Source: Oscillospiraceae bacterium
Lineage (GTDB): Bacteria > Bacillota > Clostridia > Oscillospirales > Oscillospiraceae
Direction: 5' to 3'
Length of the DNA stretch: 64,000 bases
Assembly: GCA_902793285.1 (NCBI GenBank)
Contig: CADBCV010000014.1
Span: 1-64,000 of the forward strand
The notes under the pieces were generated by a model. That model saw nothing but the letters and a program-made list of their open reading frames with translations, was not told the origin of the DNA and did no database searches. Positions 59,222-64,000 of the stretch are shown one piece after another. The translations under genes and the position numbers were made by a program. The stretch's first letter is position 1, and each line of letters begins with the position of its first letter.

Positions 59222-59422
59222 TTACCCGGCATTGGAAGAGGGCAAGAGATTCCGAAGACTCTCTTTGGGAATCCGATACTGTTTTCCAACCTTAACTGCT
59301 TCTATCTCACCGGATCGGACATAACCATAAGCAGTACTAAGCCCGACATCCAGAACCTTAGCTAGTAATTCCACTGACAGGAACATCGGCAGTTCCTCAT
59401 AATTACAATACAAATCGCTCAC
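59222..59422 (-). CDS. Excisionase-like HTH_17 DNA-binding protein
   Basis: 66 residues. MerR-like winged helix: L-S-V-E-L-L-A-K-V-L-D-V-G-L-S-T-A-Y, then R-S-G-E-I-E-A-V-K-V-G-K-Q-Y-R-I-P. Typical size and place for a Xis directing excision with the neighbouring integrase. Start is GTG 59422; a shorter form from an internal ATG is possible. Confidence 0.8.
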   Translation of the reverse strand: MSDLYCNYEELPMFLSVELLAKVLDVGLSTAYGYVRSGEIEAVKVGKQYRIPKESLRNLLPSSNAG

Positions 59423-59454
59423 CTCACTTTCGTCTCTGATTCGTAGGGTGTCTC

Positions 59455-59502
59455 AGAAAAGATTGCCCTGTTTCAAGGCCATGACAAAAATGTCCGCCCT
59501 TC
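59455..59502. repeat. Element-specific intergenic repeat, copy 1
   Basis: AAAAGATTGCCCTGTTTC and CAAAAATGTCCGCCCTTCG recur, with changes, at 61523-61565 as AAAAGATTGCCCTTTGAG and GAAAATGCCCGCCCTG. It sits between the excisionase and primase genes; 59503-59564 holds nothing else recognisable. Confidence 0.5.
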
Positions 59503-59564
59503 GCTTTTTGTAAAGTTGGAATGACTTGAAATCATCCGTACTGTCTGTATTTCCGTACTGCTTA

Positions 59565-60860
59565 TTACGGTGGCAGATCGGAGTAGATTCCTACATAACC
59601 TCTAACATAGCGTCCATTGACTCGGATACGGTTGGTCTGCTCCAAGCGGTAATCGCTGGAGAGCGCTGCCATCTGGACGCAAAAGCTGTGTAGCGATAGA
59701 GCGTTGAGCGCATTATCCTGACACCAGAGCTTGTACAGCTCATAGAGCCGCTGGGAGCTAATCTCATAGTCCGCTTTGAACTCGATGTATCCCTCAGATT
59801 TGAGGAAGGCCGTCACATTGTTGCCCTCGGAGATGTTCTCCTCCAGGTTCTGCCTGGCCTGCTCGCTGATGGTGAATTGGTAATTATTGGCGATCAGACG
59901 TTTCAGGCCCTCCAGCGCCCAGAGGAATATCGCCTCGGCCTCCGCAATCAGCTTTTCGGAAAGGAAGGGATCATCGACCCGATCCCGCGGGCGGTTCTTA
60001 GTCGTCAGAATGATTTGTCGTCGGAAGAAACCGTAACTTCGGTCATACAGAGATTTCATCGTGCCATTTCCGAAACCGATCAGCCGTGCGTACATGGTTC
60101 CCTGGAAGCTCTGCTTACCCTTCTTCTCCAGATCCATCGGCAGCTCCGATGTGACAATGGTCTTGATGATATTCGTCTGGGGCAGTGCCTCCATCTTCAT
60201 GTCGTCGTCCAACATCAGAAGCTGAAACTCCAGATCGGCGCGGGCGAAGGGGCTCGTCTCCACCTTGGCGATGCTGCCCGTTTTCATGCTTGTCCCGAAC
60301 AGGGCGGAGAGAACGGTTCCGATCCGGGATTTGCCCTCGCCGCCTTTGCCAATCACCATCAGCATCTTCTGAGCCTTGGTGCAGGGGATCAGGCAGTAGC
60401 CTATGTATTCCTGCAGAGTCAGGATATCCTCCGGGGCCAGCAGCTCATTCAGGAACTGCAGCCATCGTCGCGGTGTCTCCGCCTGCGGGTTATACGCGAC
60501 GGCAAGCCGGTTCATACAGAAGTCCTTGGCAGCTTCAAAGCGTCCGTCCAGAAATAGTGTTCCGTTGGCCATGTGGATGCGATCCTGGCAGATGGGAAGA
60601 GGATCGGAATAGCATTCTGTCCGCAAGGCGTCCAGCAAGGCCGACACTTTTTTGTATATGCTCGTTCTCCAGTAGGGCTTGATCTGGTTGTAGATCTCGT
60701 TTCTGACCTTATCCAAATCCGGGACTTTGCCGTCAACGGTGAAAAGACTCTCGTGAATACAGATCATCGGGTGCTCTACCAGAAACGCCTCGCAGAACCG
60801 CACCTCATCGATCTTCCCCTTTACCAGCCAGATCGGCTTTTCCCACGAAGATGTCACCAT
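59565..60860 (-). CDS. P4-type plasmid/phage primase-helicase (D5 family)
   Basis: 431 residues from ATG 60860, behind AGGGGTG. D5_N region (N-G-T-L-F-L-D-G), then SF3 helicase Walker A G-K-G-G-E-G-K-S-R, Walker B L-L-M-L-D-D-D-M and a C-terminal winged helix. Unwinds or primes DNA for element replication. The 3' part of the CHC2 gene overlaps its start by 56 bases. Together they split the usual primase-helicase over two genes. Confidence 0.85.
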   Translation of the reverse strand: MVTSSWEKPIWLVKGKIDEVRFCEAFLVEHPMICIHESLFTVDGKVPDLDKVRNEIYNQIKPYWRTSIYKKVSALLDALRTECYSDPLPICQDRIHMANGTLFLDGRFEAAKDFCMNRLAVAYNPQAETPRRWLQFLNELLAPEDILTLQEYIGYCLIPCTKAQKMLMVIGKGGEGKSRIGTVLSALFGTSMKTGSIAKVETSPFARADLEFQLLMLDDDMKMEALPQTNIIKTIVTSELPMDLEKKGKQSFQGTMYARLIGFGNGTMKSLYDRSYGFFRRQIILTTKNRPRDRVDDPFLSEKLIAEAEAIFLWALEGLKRLIANNYQFTISEQARQNLEENISEGNNVTAFLKSEGYIEFKADYEISSQRLYELYKLWCQDNALNALSLHSFCVQMAALSSDYRLEQTNRIRVNGRYVRGYVGIYSDLPP

Positions 60861-61416
60861 ATTCAATCACCCCTTTCCTCAGTGCTGTCTCATAGCGTTC
60901 TAGGACGCCATCAGTCAGATAGGCGATCACATCCCGTTTCTCTTTTTCTGTGCCGCCCTCCAGAAAGTCCGACAAGCAGCAGATGAAGTCGTACATCTGG
61001 CAAACCTCGGCGTACTGCACGGGAATGGGTTTTGCTCTATCCGTTGGAATAACCGCTTGTTTCTGCCTGCGGAGTTGAAGCTCCATAGCCAGCAGAACTT
61101 CCCGGCAATGTCGTAACGGTTCTCGCGGACGAGGAGGCGGATGCGCGGGCTCAGGTAAGCATCCGGCTCCAAAGTCCTGATTCAGCTTGTCTGCCGCCTC
61201 ATAGGGCGACAGGTGGAACAGCTTGGCCGTGAAGTCGATTACGTCGCCATCTGCGCCGCAGCCGAAGCAGTGATACCGTTCGTCCAGTTTCATGCTGGGG
61301 TGCCGGTCCTCATGGAAAGGACAGCAGGCCATGCTGTGCCGGTTGATGTTCAGTCCATAGCGTTCCGCCGCCTCGCGGACTGTGACGAGGCTCTTTACCG
61401 TTTCGTAGATATTCAT
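60805..61416 (-). CDS. CHC2 zinc-finger primase fragment-type protein
   Basis: 203 residues. The DnaG-type CHC2 zinc finger C-P-F-H-E-D-R-H-P-S and Y-H-C-F-G-C-G-A-D-G-D-V-I-D-F is complete. There is no Toprim domain, so primase catalysis would need another protein. The last 100 residues are helical. Common in mobilizable elements beside P4-type helicases. AGAAAGGAAAAGT precedes the ATG. Confidence 0.85.
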   Translation of the reverse strand: MNIYETVKSLVTVREAAERYGLNINRHSMACCPFHEDRHPSMKLDERYHCFGCGADGDVIDFTAKLFHLSPYEAADKLNQDFGAGCLPEPAHPPPRPREPLRHCREVLLAMELQLRRQKQAVIPTDRAKPIPVQYAEVCQMYDFICCLSDFLEGGTEKEKRDVIAYLTDGVLERYETALRKGVIEYGDIFVGKADLAGKGEDR

Positions 61417-61456
61417 ACTTTTCCTTTCTGTCAGAGATGTCGATCTCCTTCACTCA

Positions 61457-61497
61457 TCACAAAGGGCAAGCCTCAATAGCAAGTACTCATCCAAATA
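61457..61497. repeat. Diverged copy of the 108-bp repeat tip
   Basis: GGGCAAGCCTCAATAGCAAG then TACTCATCCAAATATTTT resembles GGCCAGCCCATAGCAAGTAC plus CCCGACAAAAATTG in the third tandem copy near 63932-63964. Confidence 0.4.
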
Positions 61498-61522
61498 TTT
61501 TTTCCGTGGCAGAAGGCTGGTA

Positions 61523-61565
61523 CAAAAAAGATTGCCCTTTGAGGGAGGTCGAAAATGCCCGCCCT
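61523..61565. repeat. Element-specific intergenic repeat, copy 2
   Basis: Pairs with 59455-59502: AAAAGATTGCCCT then AAAATGCCCGCCCTG. It ends at the relaxase stop codon. Confidence 0.45.
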
Positions 61566-61566
61566 G

Positions 61567-63174
61567 TCAATGCTCTATGGAATAGCTTTTCTTTCGATCC
61601 GCTTGCTTGCGCCGATCATTTTCGTCAACGATCTGCTGCGCTTTATGCAAGCGTCCTATGGCAGACGCTTTCTCCTGCTGCGGTGTGATGGCTTTTCTCG
61701 GTTCGGGCGCAGGATGTGTTTCCACCTCTTGCGTAGGAGCTGCTTTCTCCTTCGGTGGCGCTAAGCAGATACGGACAACACTCAGGTTCTCCAGCTCTTC
61801 AGATAACTCGTTTACTTTCGGCTGAAGCCATTCCAACTCTTCTTTTAATTTGTTTCGCTCTTTTAAAAGTGTCGGTGTGGGAACTTTTCCGTCCGGGTAA
61901 TATTTGCGGATCAGCCTCTGCGCCCGGTAGTACGCATCCAGCGCGTCCTTGTGCTGGCGATAGTAATCCTCACGCCACTTCTTAAGGATGATGCCGGTTT
62001 TCTCCTTCTGGAGCGGTTCATACTGTTTAATCGTTTTCGGCGCTTTCAGCAGCGCGTCGATATCCCGGATGCGCTTTTCCTTGCCGCGCACGGTATTGCG
62101 GATTTTCGATAAAGCAGCTTCTTTCTCCGCAACGTGCTGCTCCAATTCCGACAGCGTGTTGATCTCATGGGTTTGCAGATAGACGACCGCTTCGGAGACA
62201 CGCTTCAAATCCTTTGCGCTTCCCTTGGTTTGGGCATACGAAGACCAGTCGCTGCGCTCCGCTTTTCGCTCATCCAGGTATTCCGTCAAAAGCTCCGGCA
62301 AGGTGAGTTCCCGGCTTTCCTCACGATAGCGTTCTTCAACCAGGCGGTCCATCCGGCTTTTCTGCGCGGTGATCGTTTTGCGAACACTCAGCAGGATCTG
62401 GTTCATACGCCGGATCTCCCGGTTGTAATTTCCCAGCTCTGTCTGAACGCCTCGCTTTTCCATCTGCGTCACAGCGGGGCCGAGATGAATCGTGGGGGCG
62501 AGGTCAAGGCCTTGCCGTTCAAAGGAGCGGAGATCGACGCGCTCACTTCTTCCGTTTCTCTCTAAAAAGCGGTTTGTGGTCACTTCCCAGCCATGCCGCC
62601 AGACCTCGGCCTTGCTCTGCTCGTTCCAGTCCACAGTGCTTTCCTTGTGGCTTTTCCAATTCCCGGAGGGGAGCCGTATTCGCTCTCCCTTCTTATCCAG
62701 GTCATATACCTTGCGACTCTTGGGGAGCCATCGTCCATGCTCGTCCATCGCCCGCAGGGTCAGCAGGATATGCGCATGAGGATTACCCTCGCCTTTGTCG
62801 TGGATGGCATAGTCCACGCACATACCCTGCGACACGAAATTCTCCTGACAGAACTCACGCAGCATATTCGGATATTGCTCGGACGGCACTTCGCGCGGGA
62901 GAGCCAGAACGATGCGTCGGGCCAATTGGGCATTCCACTGTATTTCGATTTTCTCGGCGGAGTTCCAAAGCGTTGCCCGATCTTTATACTCTGGCGGCGC
63001 GTTGGGCGGGAGCAGGATTTCGGCAAAAACGATCCCGCGCTTCTCGGAGTAGGATTTCCATTTTTGGTCATATTCCGAGAAGAGTCTTTCGCCGCTTTGA
63101 TAGGCCGCGCCCGCTACGGCGGACTGTGCCCGGCTGCGCTGGGTGATGGTGATACTGAAGTGGGGACATGGGAT
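61567..63174 (-). CDS. mobL: MobA/MobL family relaxase (possible ATC start)
   Basis: About 535 residues. The frame is open to 63195 and the true N-terminus reads P-C-P-H-F-S-I-T-I-T-Q-R-S, then A-V-A-G-A-A-Y-Q-S-G-E, the standard MobA/MobL beginning. The histidine motif H-D-K-G-E-G-N-P-H-A-H-I-L-L-T is intact, and a long coiled-coil tail follows. No ATG, GTG or TTG is present before the conserved start. The codon where ATG is expected is ATC (63174-63172), nine bases after GGAG. Either ATC initiates or a point change has damaged the start; an internal TTG at 62925 would give a protein lacking the conserved first motif. Nicks oriT for conjugative mobilization. Confidence 0.85.
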   Translation of the reverse strand: MPCPHFSITITQRSRAQSAVAGAAYQSGERLFSEYDQKWKSYSEKRGIVFAEILLPPNAPPEYKDRATLWNSAEKIEIQWNAQLARRIVLALPREVPSEQYPNMLREFCQENFVSQGMCVDYAIHDKGEGNPHAHILLTLRAMDEHGRWLPKSRKVYDLDKKGERIRLPSGNWKSHKESTVDWNEQSKAEVWRHGWEVTTNRFLERNGRSERVDLRSFERQGLDLAPTIHLGPAVTQMEKRGVQTELGNYNREIRRMNQILLSVRKTITAQKSRMDRLVEERYREESRELTLPELLTEYLDERKAERSDWSSYAQTKGSAKDLKRVSEAVVYLQTHEINTLSELEQHVAEKEAALSKIRNTVRGKEKRIRDIDALLKAPKTIKQYEPLQKEKTGIILKKWREDYYRQHKDALDAYYRAQRLIRKYYPDGKVPTPTLLKERNKLKEELEWLQPKVNELSEELENLSVVRICLAPPKEKAAPTQEVETHPAPEPRKAITPQQEKASAIGRLHKAQQIVDENDRRKQADRKKSYSIEH

Positions 63175-63296
63175 AGAGCATCTCTCCTTTCCGTTCTATT
63201 GGGGTAGCCGTGCAAAACGGCGCAGGGCGTCAGCCCCTTGGGGAGAAGAACATCCGTTCTGCTCCGAGCCGTCTGCAAGACATACACATATTTCAC

Positions 63297-63330
63297 GCAA
63301 TTCACCGGGAGCGGTGTATAATTGCGCCCT
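63297..63330 (+). other. Candidate oriT (MOBQ/RSF1010-like nic region)
   Basis: A short hairpin CACCG-GGAG-CGGTG (63303-63316) is followed three bases later by TAATTGCGCCCT (63319-63330), close to the RSF1010-type nic TAAGTGCGCCCT. It lies directly upstream of a MobA/MobL gene, as expected. The rest of 63175-63296 has no gene. Confidence 0.6.
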
Positions 63331-63644
63331 TACCCTTCGGGAATGGTTCTTCTGTCCCGTTCCTTAACCACAGCTAGCATCCGGCTGAGTTTCAGTACAA
63401 CTGCTTCCTGGCGAAAAGCTAACGTCAACAGTTCCTGCACTTGGTCATCGGACAAGAGTTCCGGTTCTCGCAGAAAGTGCTCCAGCATCCCACCGCGGAC
63501 ACAGAGCCGATGGGTTCGCTCCTTTCGCATGAGGCGCTTGATTTCGCTTTGGACGATTTTTTCCTTCTGCTCGTAAAACCGCAGTGCCTGTTTCGTCGAT
63601 AGGATCTCCCGGTCAAATTTCTGTAGTTGCTGCTCCAGTGTCAT
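63330..63644 (-). CDS. DUF3847-like mobilization-element protein
   Basis: 104 residues: coiled-coil N-terminus (F-D-R-E-I-L-S-T-K-Q-A-L), then R-K-E-R-T-H-R-L-C-V-R-G-G-M-L-E, which is the DUF3847 core. Such genes sit beside mobA/mobL in many Firmicute elements and may be MobC-like accessory factors (inference). The stop borders the candidate oriT. Confidence 0.75.
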   Translation of the reverse strand: MTLEQQLQKFDREILSTKQALRFYEQKEKIVQSEIKRLMRKERTHRLCVRGGMLEHFLREPELLSDDQVQELLTLAFRQEAVVLKLSRMLAVVKERDRRTIPEG

Positions 63645-63691
63645 TTTCGTTCAGCTCCTATTTTGAAAAACTTGAAAGGAATTGCCTTCTC

Positions 63692-63964
63692 CTTTCACTT
63701 ACCCCAAAGAAAAAGGGCCGAATTGCAATCACTCTCCGAAAAATTTTTGAGATTTTTACATCTGCCCGTTTTGATGGCTTTGAGGTCTCTGCGTTTTTTC
63801 CTCTCACTTAACCCAAACTCAGAGGCCGGTTTTGCAAGTAGCTCGAAAAAATCTTTTGAGAAAAATTGCATCTGGCTTTTTGCGATTTTGAAGTATTCGC
63901 GTTTTTCCTCCTCACTTCCCCCAATCTCAGGCCAGCCCATAGCAAGTACCCCGACAAAAATTGT
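63692..63964. repeat. Tandem direct repeats, 108-109 bp period, at least 2.5 copies
   Basis: CACTTACCCC (63696), CACTTAACCC (63805) and CACTTCCCCC (63913) head successive copies at 109- and 108-base spacing. Each continues with a GGCC/GCAAGT segment, an A-rich CGAAAAA..TTTTTGAGA part and a GCGTTTTTTCCT end. Iteron-like. No gene is seen in 63645-64000. Confidence 0.75.
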
Positions 63965-64000
63965 TTTTGAAAAAAAAAGAAAAAGCCGGGGAAGACCAAA

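Noticed and set aside
63692..63964. CRISPR array
   Set aside because: The repeats have a 108-109 bp period with no short constant repeat alternating with unique spacers, and no cas genes are present.

Overview
The window looks like the chromosome of a spore-forming gut Firmicute of the Clostridia, most likely Oscillospirales. The reasons are a GC-rich core, a SpoIIE phosphatase, a pair of small CotF-like spore-coat proteins, a complete Rnf complex, DUF4317/DUF1643/AIM24-type genes, and many short palindromic intergenic repeats. The species cannot be named from the sequence alone.

Region 1 (1-6030) is a decayed, AT-rich accessory island. It holds the tail of a repeat-containing surface protein, a truncated XRE regulator, and a large serine recombinase broken by a small deletion and a +1 frameshift. 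It also holds an intact, unrecognised two-gene operon with its own consensus promoter (2301-3948), wrecked Bro-N phage antirepressor pieces, a UPF0489 gene and an Rpn-nuclease remnant.

Region 2 (6040-16010) carries an extracytoplasmic redox cluster (secreted TlpA-like protein, a NapH-like ferredoxin fused to TlpA, and a CXXC membrane protein), then AIM24, a secreted M13 peptidase and a CPBP protease. Next comes an unusual two-component pair in which the regulator has its HTH at the N-terminus and its receiver at the C-terminus. A truncated AbrB-like mini-gene follows.

Region 3 (16325-26665) contains sbcCD, a small DUF3574-like protein, a GH28 glycosidase paired with a DUF3089 hydrolase, an ABC-F ATPase and a polytopic membrane protein. 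Region 4 (26920-31978) is rnfCDGEAB with its promoter. Region 5 (32062-41043) contains a ZIP transporter, an ECF sigma/anti-sigma/secreted-protein operon, a DUF4317-NUDIX-DUF1643-mgtE-ahcY gene run, and a DUF4160/DUF2442 pair. Region 6 (41344-57569) contains a zinc-ribbon lipoprotein, spoIIE, an orphan solute-binding lipoprotein, an ECF S-component divergent from a damaged MocR regulator, a deacetylase/sugar-transferase/formyltransferase cassette, an LRR-VWA-AAA operon, fRMsr and coat proteins.

Region 7 (57705-64000) is the left end of a mobilizable element integrated at the 3' end of tRNA-Ser(GCU). In order it carries integrase, excisionase, P4-type primase/helicase, CHC2 primase, MobA/MobL relaxase, a candidate MOBQ-type oriT, a DUF3847 protein and 108-109 bp tandem repeats. 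Its right end lies outside the window.

Short palindromic elements and two MITE-like elements are scattered through regions 3-6, nearly always at gene 3' ends. In four cases the gene's stop codon lies inside or at the very edge of the element.
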